Program-made: the position numbers and the translations under genes
Shown here: positions 13,414 to 22,666 of the stretch, piece after piece
Layout of the letters: the number at the start of each line of letters is the position of its first letter
How positions within the stretch are numbered: position 1 is the stretch's first letter
DNA from: SIG578 sp045655125
GTDB taxonomy: Bacteria > Bacillota > Clostridia > Oscillospirales > Ruminococcaceae
Reading direction: 5' to 3'
Assembly: GCA_045655125.1 (NCBI GenBank)
Contig: JAZOOR010000028.1
Coordinates: 1-36,049 of the forward strand
Length of the DNA stretch: 36,049 bases
Notes under the pieces: generated by a model
The model's input: only the letters and a program-made list of their open reading frames with translations
Told to the model about the DNA's origin: nothing
The model's database searches: none

Positions 13414-14415
13414 TTAGATGTGTTTGTCAAAGAAGGGCCAGGAAATATCAGCATAAAATCTGTGACCTGCATCTCCGATAACATGGTGACAGTTTTCAGC
13501 AGCGCCTGCTGCGGCATAGATATTTTTAACGATTTCAAAGCCTTTTTTAGCAGCGTCAATGGGGAAAATGGGATCCTTTGCGCCGTTTACAATAATCATT
13601 GGGCGAGGAGCTATGAGCATTGCAAGGTCTGCCATTTCCATATATTTTGAAATATCAGGAACATAGTTGCAGTCACAATGATGAATGGAAAGTATTGAAT
13701 CCTCAAAGGTGTTGAAGGAACAAGAGGGCATACAAACCTTAATGCGAGGCTCAAGAGCGGTTGCATGATAGGTGGTAGTACCGCCGCCTGAGTTACCCAT
13801 AATTCCAAGACGGTCCATATCTACATCCTCAAATGTCTCAAGAGCATCAACAAGACACATAACATCGTGAATTCTCTCGCCTTGAGGAGTGCGCCCTGTC
13901 ATAAGGCACATCATAGCATAGTGATGACAGTTCGGTGTAAGCGCACATTTAAGCTCGCCAAGACCGCGCTGCTCCATACAAACGGCTATGTATCCGCGTG
14001 CGACAGCCTGCAGGGCAAAATCGCGGTCACCGCCCTTTACAGAATCAACATCTCTTTCGTAAATAACCCTACTCATAGAAATGTGCATTCCGGTAGTGTG
14101 CCCCTGAATACAGATAACGGTAGGAAGCTTTTCACCCTTTTTATGTCCTTTAGGAATAAGCATATGGCAAGGAACATGGAAATTCGGCTCGGTTTCAACA
14201 GTAAAACGAATTTCGTCAAAGCGCTCGTCCTCGTCCTTTTCCCATTCAATAGAAGGAACTGCCTTGAAATTCTTTTCGGGCATTTTAAGAAGCTCTATAT
14301 ATTTTTCTCTTATAGCCTTTTTCTGATTTTCTAAATCGTTATTAGGATTAAAAGAATAGGGCTTAGGATAAACACTTGATATTGCGTGGTGTAGTGAGTT
14401 AATGTCGTGCTGCAT
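13414..14415 (-). CDS. Alpha/beta hydrolase, acetylxylan-esterase/dienelactone-hydrolase-like
   Basis: A 333-residue alpha/beta hydrolase. The catalytic triad is visible: S209 in GNSGGG (nucleophile elbow), D281 in NGAKDPIFP and H318 in GDAGHRF; the oxyanion region is IQGHTTG (about residues 104-109). Many cysteines and histidines lie between residues 145 and 250. The layout resembles carbohydrate esterase family 7-like or AXE1-type esterases that remove acetyl groups, but no signal peptide is present, so it is cytosolic, and no sugar-use genes flank it. I start at the ATG at 14415, with a GGGGG tract upstream. It is a single-gene unit with its own promoter and terminator. Confidence 0.8.
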   Translation of the reverse strand: MQHDINSLHHAISSVYPKPYSFNPNNDLENQKKAIREKYIELLKMPEKNFKAVPSIEWEKDEDERFDEIRFTVETEPNFHVPCHMLIPKGHKKGEKLPTVICIQGHTTGMHISMSRVIYERDVDSVKGGDRDFALQAVARGYIAVCMEQRGLGELKCALTPNCHHYAMMCLMTGRTPQGERIHDVMCLVDALETFEDVDMDRLGIMGNSGGGTTTYHATALEPRIKVCMPSCSFNTFEDSILSIHHCDCNYVPDISKYMEMADLAMLIAPRPMIIVNGAKDPIFPIDAAKKGFEIVKNIYAAAGAAENCHHVIGDAGHRFYADISWPFFDKHI

Positions 14416-14446
14416 ATTAAAAACCCCCAATTATGTGTTTTTTATT

Positions 14447-14475
14447 ATTATAGCTCTTAAAAAAATCAAAGTCAA
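14447..14475 (-). promoter_or_regulatory. Sigma-A promoter of the esterase-like gene
   Basis: Minus strand TTGACT (14470-14475), 17-nt spacer, perfect TATAAT (14447-14452). Confidence 0.82.
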
Positions 14476-14477
14476 TA

Positions 14478-14512
14478 AAAAACTGCAAATACCTAAAGCA
14501 TTTGCAGTTTTT
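14478..14512 (-). terminator. Terminator of the rnj...ftsH operon
   Basis: Thirteen-bp stem AAAAACTGCAAAT / ATTTGCAGTTTTT with a nine-base loop, placed five bases behind the ftsH stop. The T-run then merges directly into the -35 of the next promoter (14470-14475). Confidence 0.9.
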
Positions 14513-14516
14513 AGTG

Positions 14517-16448
14517 TTATTCTTTTTCCTTTTCTTCTGTTTCAGTGTCCTTGGGATTTTCTTCGCTTGTAGCCTGCTCAGGTGTCGATATCTCAACAAA
14601 GCCCTTTTCCATAAGAGATACAAACTCTGTTTGGTCCATTTTTTCGTGCTCCAAAAGGTACTCTGCAACAAGCTTTAGCTTATCCATATGCTCGGTGAGT
14701 ATATCGAGCGCCTGCTTGTAAGCTGAATCAATAATTGAGCGAACTTCCTTGTCTATTTCAAAAGCAACGGTTTCGGAGTATCCGCGCGACTGCGAAATAT
14801 TTCTTCCGAGGAAAACCTCGCCTCCCTCATCGTGCCCGTAAACCATATTGCCAAGCTTTTCAGAGAAACCGTACTTGGTAACCATAGCCTTTGCGATAGC
14901 GGTAGCGCGCTCCATATCATTTGAGGCGCCTGTGCAGATGTCTTCTTGAGTAAGAGCCTCAGAGGCACGGCCGCCAAGCAGACCGACAATGGTTTCACGC
15001 ATTTCAAGGCGCGACATATGGGTTTTATCCTGCTCAGGAAGCGACATAGTAAAGCCTGCAGCCATTCCGCGCTGGATAATGGAAATGTGATGAACGGGGT
15101 CTTGAGTTTTAAGGTGATACATACAAAGCGCGTGACCTGCCTCGTGATAGGCGGTGATTCGGTTATCCTTTTCGGTAACCTTGCGCGATTTTTTCTCAGT
15201 TCCTGCAACAACCTTTATGGTAGCCTCTTCAATGTCAGCCTCGGTAATTGCGCGGCGCTCTTTTCTTGCGGCAAGCAGAGCTGCCTCGTTCATAAGGTTT
15301 TCAAGGTCGGCTCCCGTAAAGCCTGTGGTGGAGCGGGCAATAACCTTAAGGTCAACATCGGGAGCAAGAGGCTTGCTCTTAGAGTGTACCTTTAGGATTT
15401 CCTCTCTGCCCTTAACGTCGGGATAACCTACGACTATCTCACGGTCAAATCTTCCGGGACGAAGCAGGGCGGGGTCTAAGATGTCGCGGCGGTTGGTGGC
15501 GGCAATAACAATAACGCCCTCGTTAACGCCAAATCCGTCCATTTCAACAAGCAGTTGGTTTAAGGTCTGCTCTCGCTCATCGTGTCCGCCGCCGAGACCT
15601 GCGCCTCTGTGGCGGCCGACGGCATCAATTTCATCAATGAATATAATGCTGGGCGAATTTTTCTTTGCCTGTTCAAAAAGGTCACGCACACGCGATGCGC
15701 CGACACCGACATAAAGCTCAACAAAGTCCGAACCTGAAATCGAGAAGAATGGCACACCCGCTTCACCTGCAACTGCACGGGCAAGCAGGGTTTTACCTGT
15801 TCCCGGAGGTCCCATAAGAAGAACACCCTTGGGAATTCTTGCTCCAAGGTCGTTAAACTTCTTGGGTGACCTTAAAAATTCAACTATTTCAGCAAGCTCT
15901 TCCTTTTCCTCGTCAGCGCCTGCAACATCCTTGAAGGTTGTTGGTCTGCCCGATTTTGCGCTGGCAATTTTAGCTTTGCCAAAAGAGGGACCTCTGCCAC
16001 CGCCCAAACCGCCGTCCTGCATTCTGCGAAGTATTATAAAATAGAATACCGCCATGCCGCCAAACAGCAGAATGTAGGGAAGAAATGATACTAAAATAGA
16101 CGGCTGAGAGGGGCGTTCGTAGTCAATGCGTATGCGCTCCTCAGCGGGTACAGTGCTGTTGTAAGCCTCAACAAAGGGGTCAATATCCTCTAAAAAGAGG
16201 GAGATGCTCGGAAGAGCATAGGTTAGCTTATCGCTGCCAAGCTTTTCATCTTTTTCACGAAGAACAATCGAAACATTGTTCTTTTTAAAGCTGACGGTGT
16301 ACTCCTTGACCTGATTATTCTCGAAATATGAAATAACCTGATCGTATTTCATAGTTTTTTGTTTGGGCATCATCTGCCAGAAGCCCCATATCAGAGCGAT
16401 AATAGTAACAATAGTCAGTATTACGCCCGTTGTGTTGCGTTTTTTCAT
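14517..16448 (-). CDS. ftsH: ATP-dependent zinc metalloprotease FtsH
   Basis: A complete 643-residue membrane AAA+ protease. TM1 is at about residues 8-25, then an extracytoplasmic domain and TM2 at about residues 119-140. The AAA module has Walker A GPPGTGKT (213-220), Walker B ending IIFIDEID (to 275), and the second region of homology with LLRPGRFD. The zinc-protease domain has HEAGH (435-439). The C-terminus is acidic. It degrades misfolded membrane proteins and regulatory factors. A GGAGGT ribosome site precedes the ATG. It is last in the eight-gene operon and follows hpt by 22 nt, keeping the tilS-hpt-ftsH order known in Bacillus. Confidence 0.98.
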   Translation of the reverse strand: MKKRNTTGVILTIVTIIALIWGFWQMMPKQKTMKYDQVISYFENNQVKEYTVSFKKNNVSIVLREKDEKLGSDKLTYALPSISLFLEDIDPFVEAYNSTVPAEERIRIDYERPSQPSILVSFLPYILLFGGMAVFYFIILRRMQDGGLGGGRGPSFGKAKIASAKSGRPTTFKDVAGADEEKEELAEIVEFLRSPKKFNDLGARIPKGVLLMGPPGTGKTLLARAVAGEAGVPFFSISGSDFVELYVGVGASRVRDLFEQAKKNSPSIIFIDEIDAVGRHRGAGLGGGHDEREQTLNQLLVEMDGFGVNEGVIVIAATNRRDILDPALLRPGRFDREIVVGYPDVKGREEILKVHSKSKPLAPDVDLKVIARSTTGFTGADLENLMNEAALLAARKERRAITEADIEEATIKVVAGTEKKSRKVTEKDNRITAYHEAGHALCMYHLKTQDPVHHISIIQRGMAAGFTMSLPEQDKTHMSRLEMRETIVGLLGGRASEALTQEDICTGASNDMERATAIAKAMVTKYGFSEKLGNMVYGHDEGGEVFLGRNISQSRGYSETVAFEIDKEVRSIIDSAYKQALDILTEHMDKLKLVAEYLLEHEKMDQTEFVSLMEKGFVEISTPEQATSEENPKDTETEEKEKE

Positions 16449-16470
16449 AGGTTTTTTTACCTCCGATGGG

Positions 16471-17010
16471 TTATTTCTCGTAAACTTGCGGCTTTAAAAC
16501 TCCGACTGAGGGGAAATTGCGGTATTTTTCGTCGTAATCAAGCCCGTAACCGACAACAAACTCGTCGGGAATATCGAAACAGTAATAATCCGCCTTTATA
16601 TCAACTTTTCGGCGCGAAGGCTTGTCAAGCAGAGTTGCAATGCGTATGCTGCGTGTACCTCTCTGCTCTAAAAGACCTGTAATGTATTTTAAGGTCATTC
16701 CGCTGTCAAGAATGTCCTCAACAATAAGAACATCGTATCCGCTGAGGTCTAAATCAAGGTCCTTGACTATCTTAACAACACCAGAGGTTTTAACTCCGCT
16801 GCCATAGCTCGAAACAGCCATAAAATCAATTCTCGCAGGGATGGTAATGGCGCGCATAAGATCTGCCATAAACACAACAGAGCCTTTGAGAATGCTCACT
16901 AAGAGCAGATTTTTGCCCTCGTAATCTCGGCTTATCTGAGCTCCAAGCTCATTTACCTTTTGTTTTATTTCCTCTTCGGTTACAAGGATTTTCTGAATGT
17001 CATTTTTCAT
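16471..17010 (-). CDS. hpt: Hypoxanthine phosphoribosyltransferase
   Basis: A 179-residue type I phosphoribosyltransferase that makes IMP/GMP from hypoxanthine or guanine and PRPP. The PRPP-binding loop is VLIVEDILDSGMTL (about residues 94-107); SILKGSVVFMADL supplies the pyrophosphate loop and YGSGVKTSG the flexible catalytic loop. The C-terminal FDIPDEFVVGYGLDYDEKYRN is the purine-binding segment typical of bacterial HPRT. It lies three bases behind tilS and ahead of ftsH. Confidence 0.96.
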   Translation of the reverse strand: MKNDIQKILVTEEEIKQKVNELGAQISRDYEGKNLLLVSILKGSVVFMADLMRAITIPARIDFMAVSSYGSGVKTSGVVKIVKDLDLDLSGYDVLIVEDILDSGMTLKYITGLLEQRGTRSIRIATLLDKPSRRKVDIKADYYCFDIPDEFVVGYGLDYDEKYRNFPSVGVLKPQVYEK

Positions 17011-17013
17011 TTC

Positions 17014-18387
17014 TTATTCTCCGTCATTTTTTGTGTCATTTAGTATTTCGATGAAAAGGATATTTTTTGTGCTTTGTGTAACGGCGGCCTTGCAGCCTAT
17101 TCCTACACCCTCTGCCCACACTACGCAGTCCCGCGAGGCTAACACAGGTATTATATCCCTTTTGTCATTAGAAATTTTTGCCTCATTAAAAAGTTTTTTT
17201 AAAGTTTTTGTAACTTTTCGTGGAAAAAGCTCGATTTCATCGCCGCTTTTTCTCCCGCGAAAAACAAAACCGCTACCTATTATATCATAGTCAAGACAGT
17301 TTTTTAAACTACTTTTTGAAAATTCTTTTATTTTCTCAAATTCGTCCCGCTCAATTAAGGAAAGAGATAAAATTCTGCCGTCAGGGAGTTTGTGTGTTCC
17401 TAAAATTGCTGGTATCTCATACTCTGCTGTTTTAGGCTTTTCGCGCCTTTCAAGCCTTATAATATCATCCTTGCAGACTGCAAAGATGTTTTTTTGAAGG
17501 TTTATGCAAAAGTCACCAGTCTCTGCGGCATTGAGCACCTCGTCTACCTTCTTTTTTTGAAGCATAACATTATTTTCTGTAAACAGACGCGCTATTATTC
17601 TGCGACGCAGAGCTTTATCTGTTTTTAAGAATAAATTTTTGCAGAGGCTGCCGTCTTTTATATAAAGGGAAAAAAACTCGTCAGTTTTTAAATTTAAATA
17701 TTGCGAGTCTTCCCGTGCAAGCTCGGTTAAATTCTGCACCGCCGCCTCAAACGAGGGATTTATTTTTTTAATAAGAGGGATAATCTCTGCTCTTATGTAG
17801 TTACGGGTGTAGGCGGTGTCTGAGTTGGTGCTGTCGGTGATATGCGGCTGAGATATTGATGCAAGGTAAGCTTCAACCTCGTCGCGCGTACATTCTATAA
17901 GTGGCCTTATAATATTGTCCCTCACTGGAGCAATGGAAGAAATTCCCGAAAGGGAAGTGCCTCGCGCAAGGTTAAAAATCAGCGTTTCACTGCAGTCACT
18001 TAAGGTGTGCGCCGTTGCAATTTTAGCGCCGCCGAGCTTTTTTGCCGTTTTACTGAAAAACTCATAGCGCACATCTCTGCCGCACTCCTCAAATCCAATG
18101 CCGCGCTTCTCTGCGAGTTTCTTTACATCACAGCGCAAGAGGTAAAAGGGAAGAGAATTTTTATTGCAAAAATCCTCTACGAATTTCTCATCTCTCTCGG
18201 CTTCCTCGCCTCTGAGAAGATGATTTACATGGCACACAGAGAGGGAGAGTGAATATTCGGCTTTGATTTCTAAGAGAAAGCAGAGCAGCGCCATTGAATC
18301 GGCGCCGCCCGAAACTGCTGCAATAACCCTGTCACCGCGCTCGAGCATATTATAGCGGCGCAGGGTAGATAGAGCTTTACTGTTCAT
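17014..18387 (-). CDS. tilS: tRNA(Ile)-lysidine synthase TilS
   Basis: A 457-residue N-type ATP pyrophosphatase that attaches lysine to C34 of tRNA-Ile(CAU), switching it from Met to Ile identity. The PP-loop SGGADS (residues 26-31) is followed by VCHVNHLLRGEEAERDE, a TilS hallmark, and by TAHTLSDCSETLIFNLARGT. A C-terminal TilS substrate-binding domain follows, ending near residue 450. Length is normal. The start overlaps the end of dnaB by 11 nt, which implies coupled translation. The gene is unusually A/T-rich in its C-terminal half compared with dnaB, which is common for this fast-evolving domain. Confidence 0.95.
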   Translation of the reverse strand: MNSKALSTLRRYNMLERGDRVIAAVSGGADSMALLCFLLEIKAEYSLSLSVCHVNHLLRGEEAERDEKFVEDFCNKNSLPFYLLRCDVKKLAEKRGIGFEECGRDVRYEFFSKTAKKLGGAKIATAHTLSDCSETLIFNLARGTSLSGISSIAPVRDNIIRPLIECTRDEVEAYLASISQPHITDSTNSDTAYTRNYIRAEIIPLIKKINPSFEAAVQNLTELAREDSQYLNLKTDEFFSLYIKDGSLCKNLFLKTDKALRRRIIARLFTENNVMLQKKKVDEVLNAAETGDFCINLQKNIFAVCKDDIIRLERREKPKTAEYEIPAILGTHKLPDGRILSLSLIERDEFEKIKEFSKSSLKNCLDYDIIGSGFVFRGRKSGDEIELFPRKVTKTLKKLFNEAKISNDKRDIIPVLASRDCVVWAEGVGIGCKAAVTQSTKNILFIEILNDTKNDGE

Positions 18388-19738
18388 CTTTTAAATATCC
18401 TAATGTTGAGAATTTGGTGTACTGTCCGTCCCAATGGAACTGAATAGTTTTGGTTTCGCCGTGTCTGTTTTTAGCAATCTTGCAGTTGACTATATAGCTG
18501 CTGCTCATTGAAGCCGCGTTTTGTTGTGCCTGTTGATTGTCATCCTTATCGTTTTCGCGATAGACCATTAAAACAATATCGGCGTCCTGCTCGATAGAGA
18601 CCGACTCTCGCAGGTCAGATAGCATAGGCTCGGGGTTTTTCTCGGATGCACGGCTGAGCTGCGAAAGAACAATAACGGGGACATTTAAGTCACGCGCTAA
18701 AATCTTAAGGTCTCTTGTAATTGCCGAAACCTCGTTTACTCGGCTGTCATATTTCTTTGCAGAGGTCATAAGCTGCAGATAGTCAACAATTACAAGCCCG
18801 AGATTTTCAACTCTTCTAAGCTTTGCGCGCATATCTGCAATATTTATGCTTGAAGTATCATCAATGTAAATGGAAGACGAGGAAAGTGCTCCCGATGCTT
18901 CTGCAAGATCGGTCCACTGCGAGTCGTCAAGCTGTCCGATTCTCAACTGTGTGTTGGGAATTCTTGCACTTGAGGAGAGCATACGCATAACAAGCTGCAC
19001 CCTTGACATTTCAAGGCTGAAAATTGCAACACTCTTTCCTGAGCGCTCGCCGACATGTGAGGCAATATTCAGCGCAAGACTGGTTTTACCAACACCGGGA
19101 CGCGCCGCAAGAATAATGAGGTCGGGCTTGTTAAGTCCGTTTGTGGCGCGGTCAAGGTCAGAAAAACCTGAGGACAAGCCTAAAAGCCCACCCTGACTTT
19201 CGCGAGAAAGCCTTTGCAGGTCATCATATGTGCTGACAATTACATCCGAAATATGTACGAGACCTGTAGAGTCCTTGCCCTGACGGATTTCATATATTCT
19301 CTGCTCGGCGTGGTCAAGAAGGTCCTTTGCATCAATTCCCTCGTTGGCTCTGCGGCGGATATCTCCCGAAACTTCAATAAGGCGGCGGACATAATGGCGC
19401 TCGCGAATTATTTTAGCGTATTCATCAACGTTTTTTGTAGTGGGAACAACCTGAACAAGCTGCGTCATATACAGCTTTGCCTGCTCGTCACTATCAAAAA
19501 TATGTTCGGCTCTTGCCCTGCCGAGAACTGTTATAAAATCCATTGTTTCTCCTGCAGAAAACATTGAGAGCATCAGCGAAAAAAGCTCGCGGTGCTGCTC
19601 CTTGTAAAAGCAGTCAACAGTAACATATTCAAGAACAGTCGGCATACAGGTGGGGTCTAAAAGCAGAGCGCCGAGAACCGATTGCTCCGCCTCTAAGTCA
19701 AAAGGAAGCTGCTCAAAGCTATCATTGAAAGCATCCAT
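18377..19738 (-). CDS. dnaB: Replicative DNA helicase DnaB
   Basis: A 453-residue hexameric helicase (DnaC in Bacillus naming). N-terminal DnaB domain begins LPFDLEAEQSVLGALLLDP; the linker helix is near residues 135-155; the RecA-like motor has Walker A ARPGVGKT (212-219), the VIVDYLQLM Walker B motif, VIVLSQLSR and SDLRESVSIEQDADIV with the arginine-finger region. No intein is present, although this gene often carries one. It unwinds DNA ahead of the replisome. A GGAGGAAT ribosome site precedes the ATG. It lies between the unknown 150-residue gene (27 nt upstream) and tilS (overlap). Confidence 0.97.
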   Translation of the reverse strand: MDAFNDSFEQLPFDLEAEQSVLGALLLDPTCMPTVLEYVTVDCFYKEQHRELFSLMLSMFSAGETMDFITVLGRARAEHIFDSDEQAKLYMTQLVQVVPTTKNVDEYAKIIRERHYVRRLIEVSGDIRRRANEGIDAKDLLDHAEQRIYEIRQGKDSTGLVHISDVIVSTYDDLQRLSRESQGGLLGLSSGFSDLDRATNGLNKPDLIILAARPGVGKTSLALNIASHVGERSGKSVAIFSLEMSRVQLVMRMLSSSARIPNTQLRIGQLDDSQWTDLAEASGALSSSSIYIDDTSSINIADMRAKLRRVENLGLVIVDYLQLMTSAKKYDSRVNEVSAITRDLKILARDLNVPVIVLSQLSRASEKNPEPMLSDLRESVSIEQDADIVLMVYRENDKDDNQQAQQNAASMSSSYIVNCKIAKNRHGETKTIQFHWDGQYTKFSTLGYLKDEQ

Positions 19739-19765
19739 TTTTATTCCTCCAGATTTTACAGCGGT

Positions 19766-20218
19766 TTAGGGCTGCATAATATTTTTTGCATAATCCGATA
19801 TTTTTTTAAGCTGTGCTGCCGCAAAAAGCGGAAAGCTCTGGCAGCATAAAAGCTTTTCTTGCGAAAGGTCAAATGCTAAGGGTAGCACAAAAGCTCCCTT
19901 TTCTTTAAATGCGCGTTCTCTTAAAAACGAAAGGGTAGCATCGTCAGCTTCGTCTTGTACAAAAAGCGGCAAAACAACGGTTTTAAGCGGCTTTTCGCGG
20001 TCATTGTAAAAGGCGGCGCTCGCACCGTATGCGGCGAGTCGGCGACAAAGACCTTCACTTGCGCTCTTTCCATTTATTATAAAGCAAAACACCCGAGTGT
20101 CCTCCGAAAGAGACTTTTTGGGTGCGAAGAGCATCTTAAAGCTGTCCTGAGAGATAGAAATGTATTCGCTCTTTAAAAAACGCTCTTCAATTTTTGCGCA
20201 ATAGCTTTGAAAATTCAT
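19766..20218 (-). CDS. Hypothetical protein between rplI and dnaB, 150 aa
   Basis: I do not recognise this protein. It is soluble, with no signal peptide or membrane helix. A mixed alpha/beta pattern is suggested by hydrophobic strands (DTRVFCFIING, LKTVVLPLFV, KGAFVLPLAFDL) separated by basic or acidic helices (SASEGLCRRLAAYG, ATLSFLRERAFKEKG). Four of its cysteines are scattered, without CxxC pairs. It has an AAGGAGAA ribosome site, starts nine bases behind rplI and ends 27 bases before dnaB, so it is surely co-expressed with replication and ribosome genes. The gene order rplI-dnaB is conserved in Firmicutes; this insertion between them is not part of that order. Confidence 0.75.
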   Translation of the reverse strand: MNFQSYCAKIEERFLKSEYISISQDSFKMLFAPKKSLSEDTRVFCFIINGKSASEGLCRRLAAYGASAAFYNDREKPLKTVVLPLFVQDEADDATLSFLRERAFKEKGAFVLPLAFDLSQEKLLCCQSFPLFAAAQLKKISDYAKNIMQP

Positions 20219-20227
20219 AAATTCTCC

Positions 20228-20674
20228 TTACAGCTCGCAGACTGTAACCTTAAGATTTGCAGTGACTCCCGAATAAAGCTTTATGGGAACGGTAAATGTG
20301 CCAAATGCCTTGATATCAGAATCTAAAACGATTTTTTTCTTGTCAATATCAAGAGAAAGCTTAGCTTTTATTTCGCTTGCTATTTCCTTAGAGGTAACAG
20401 AGCCGAAAAGTCTGCCGCCGCTGCCTGCCTTTGCCTTTATGGTAATGGTTGCGGCTTCAAGCTTTTTCTTGTGTTCCTCGGCAGCGGCACGCAGTTCTTT
20501 TTCGTGATGCTCCTTTGAGGCAACTGCGTTGTTGTATTCGTTCATCGCCTGGGCGTTTGCCTCTATTGCAAGACCCTTAGGGAAAAGAAAGTTTCTTGCA
20601 TATCCGTCTGAAACATTTATGATTTCGCCTTTCTTTCCGTTTCCTTTAACATCTGCTTTTAAAATAACCTTCAT
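20228..20674 (-). CDS. rplI: 50S ribosomal protein bL9
   Basis: A 148-residue ribosomal protein with the N-terminal globular domain MKVILKADVKGNGKKGEIINVSDGYARNFLFPKGLA (the L9 signature), the long connecting helix rich in Lys/Glu (about residues 40-75) and a C-terminal RNA-binding domain. bL9 binds 23S rRNA near L1 and helps keep reading frame. The GGAGGT ribosome site is strong. It lies 12 nt behind gdpP, the usual Firmicutes arrangement. Confidence 0.97.
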   Translation of the reverse strand: MKVILKADVKGNGKKGEIINVSDGYARNFLFPKGLAIEANAQAMNEYNNAVASKEHHEKELRAAAEEHKKKLEAATITIKAKAGSGGRLFGSVTSKEIASEIKAKLSLDIDKKKIVLDSDIKAFGTFTVPIKLYSGVTANLKVTVCEL

Positions 20675-20686
20675 TTTGTTTACCTC

Positions 20687-22648
20687 CTATTTATGTGTCG
20701 ATGCGTTTTCCTTAAAATAACTGTCAATAGCCTCAATCAGCTTCTCGCGAACGGGAGCGCAGCTTTCGGCCTTTATCTGTGCTCCTGCCATAGTAAGATG
20801 TCCGCCGCCGCCCATTTTTTCCATAATGAGCTGAACATTAACAGCTCCAAATGAACGGGCAGAAATGGAAACAACCCCATCTCTTAGGTACATAACAAAC
20901 GATGCCGAAACATCCTGTATTCTGAGTAGCTCATCAGCCGTCTGAGGAACGGCTAAGAGCAGCTCGCTTGTAAACTCGTCCTGAAAGGATATGGCGCAGC
21001 CACGGATAATCTCTGCGGCAGAAATGAGCTTTGCGCGCTGATGATAGGTTTCAATGTTGCTTGCAAACCAGTGATTTACTTTAACGAGGTCGGCGCCTGC
21101 ACGGCGCAGGTATGCCGCCGCCTCGAAGGTGCGAACACCTGATTTGATAATAAAGTTTTTGGTGTCAAGCATAATTCCCGAAAGCAGCGCCTCAGCCTCA
21201 AGCTTTGAAATCTTGGTATTGTCTCCGAAATACTGAACAAGCTCGGTAACCATCTCACTTGCCGATGAAGCGTTAGGCTCGTGGTAGAATATAACCGATT
21301 TGTCAATATAATTCACCATTTTGCGGTGGTGGTCTATAACAACAATGTCAGAAGCCTTTGAAAGCAGCTCGGGACACTCAACAAAATCAGGATTGTGGGT
21401 GTCCAAAACTACAAGTAGAGTGTTTTTGGTCGCTGCCTCAATAGCCTGCGACGGAGAAATAAACGCGCCTTCCATACCGTTTGCACAAAGATAGCTTATA
21501 AGGTCGCGGGAAAGATTTTTCTCGCGGTCTATGCAAATGTGAACCGGCTTTGAAACCGAGTTTATTGCCTTGTAAAGACCGACAGCGGCTCCAAGACAGT
21601 CAAAATCCGCCATCTTATGTCCCATCAGAATAACATTATCATTTTCTAAAACAAGCTCACGAAGAGCGGACGCAATCATTCTTGAGCGAACCTTTGCGCG
21701 CTTTTCAACACCCTTTGAAAGTCCGCCAAAGAACTCAAAGCCGTGTAAACTTTTGATTGCGACCTGATCGCCGCCGCGTCCCAAAGCCATATCAAGCGCC
21801 TGGCGCGCCATAAGGTCGGATTCCTTGAGTGTGTCTGCGTCCTGCCCGATTCCCATTGAAATGGTGGCATAAACGCGCTCTGTAGAAACGGTTTTGTGAA
21901 TTTTATCAAGAATACTGAATTTGTCTAAAATAAAATCTTTTAAATGCTCGTGGTCTATGAGAGCAACAAAACGGTCCTTTTCTATCTTTCTGAAAAAACC
22001 GCCTGATTCTGTAACAAAGGTGTTTTCCAAAACAGACTCAATTCGACTTCCAAGAAAGGTCTTTTCGCTTCCTTTTGCGCTGTCCATAAGCTCGTCGTAA
22101 TTATCAATAAGAATATGAACAACAGAATTCTTTTTGCGCTCAAACTTTTCCGCCTCGTTTTTAAGAGCGGTGTCGTCAACAAAATAGAAAACCGTAAATG
22201 TCTGTTTTTCGCTTTGAGTGTTAAAGCGAAAAACGGTGTATTTTTGCTCTCCGCACACAAGTGTGCCTGCTTCACGGTTTGTGTACTCAAAGCGTTCGGA
22301 GAAAAAACTGCCGAGAAGGTTCTCGCCGTCGAGAACTTCTATGGAGAATTTGTCGTTATACCATATCAGCTCGTCGTTCGAATTTACAATGCAGACAGGC
22401 ATCGGAACCCGAGCGAGAGTCTCCTTGTTTTCGGGTGAAAGCTTATCCGAAATGTCAGATAAAACCGAGAAAGCGTCTCTTTTAATGAGTTTTGAGTAGA
22501 TGATGAAAGCGGCAAAGCAGATTGTTGTAACGGCGAGCTCTATAAATGATGCCGTCGTGCTGTAAAAAGCGGTTACAACAGAAAAGACATATGCAAGTAC
22601 AAATAAAAGTACAAGCGAAATGTTAAAAAGGTTTCTGCCCTTTTTCAT
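20687..22648 (-). CDS. gdpP: Cyclic-di-AMP phosphodiesterase, GdpP/YybT type
   Basis: A 653-residue membrane enzyme: two N-terminal membrane helices (about residues 8-30 and 34-51), a PAS-like domain (about 80-165), a degenerate GGDEF domain (about 172-300, with GRGGDQV in place of GGDEF), then a DHH phosphoesterase with GHKMADFDCLG (H344, D348, D350), D416, and the D439-H-H441 motif, and a DHHA1 domain ending GGGGHLTMAGAQI. It breaks c-di-AMP to pApA and so affects potassium, osmotic and wall homeostasis. An AGGAGG ribosome site precedes the ATG. It lies 18 nt behind rnj. Confidence 0.95.
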   Translation of the reverse strand: MKKGRNLFNISLVLLFVLAYVFSVVTAFYSTTASFIELAVTTICFAAFIIYSKLIKRDAFSVLSDISDKLSPENKETLARVPMPVCIVNSNDELIWYNDKFSIEVLDGENLLGSFFSERFEYTNREAGTLVCGEQKYTVFRFNTQSEKQTFTVFYFVDDTALKNEAEKFERKKNSVVHILIDNYDELMDSAKGSEKTFLGSRIESVLENTFVTESGGFFRKIEKDRFVALIDHEHLKDFILDKFSILDKIHKTVSTERVYATISMGIGQDADTLKESDLMARQALDMALGRGGDQVAIKSLHGFEFFGGLSKGVEKRAKVRSRMIASALRELVLENDNVILMGHKMADFDCLGAAVGLYKAINSVSKPVHICIDREKNLSRDLISYLCANGMEGAFISPSQAIEAATKNTLLVVLDTHNPDFVECPELLSKASDIVVIDHHRKMVNYIDKSVIFYHEPNASSASEMVTELVQYFGDNTKISKLEAEALLSGIMLDTKNFIIKSGVRTFEAAAYLRRAGADLVKVNHWFASNIETYHQRAKLISAAEIIRGCAISFQDEFTSELLLAVPQTADELLRIQDVSASFVMYLRDGVVSISARSFGAVNVQLIMEKMGGGGHLTMAGAQIKAESCAPVREKLIEAIDSYFKENASTHK

Positions 22649-22666
22649 GATGTCGGCCTCCTGATT

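Noticed and set aside
18377..19738. Intein in dnaB
   Set aside because: The gene is a common intein site, but the Walker A region and length (453 residues) are uninterrupted.
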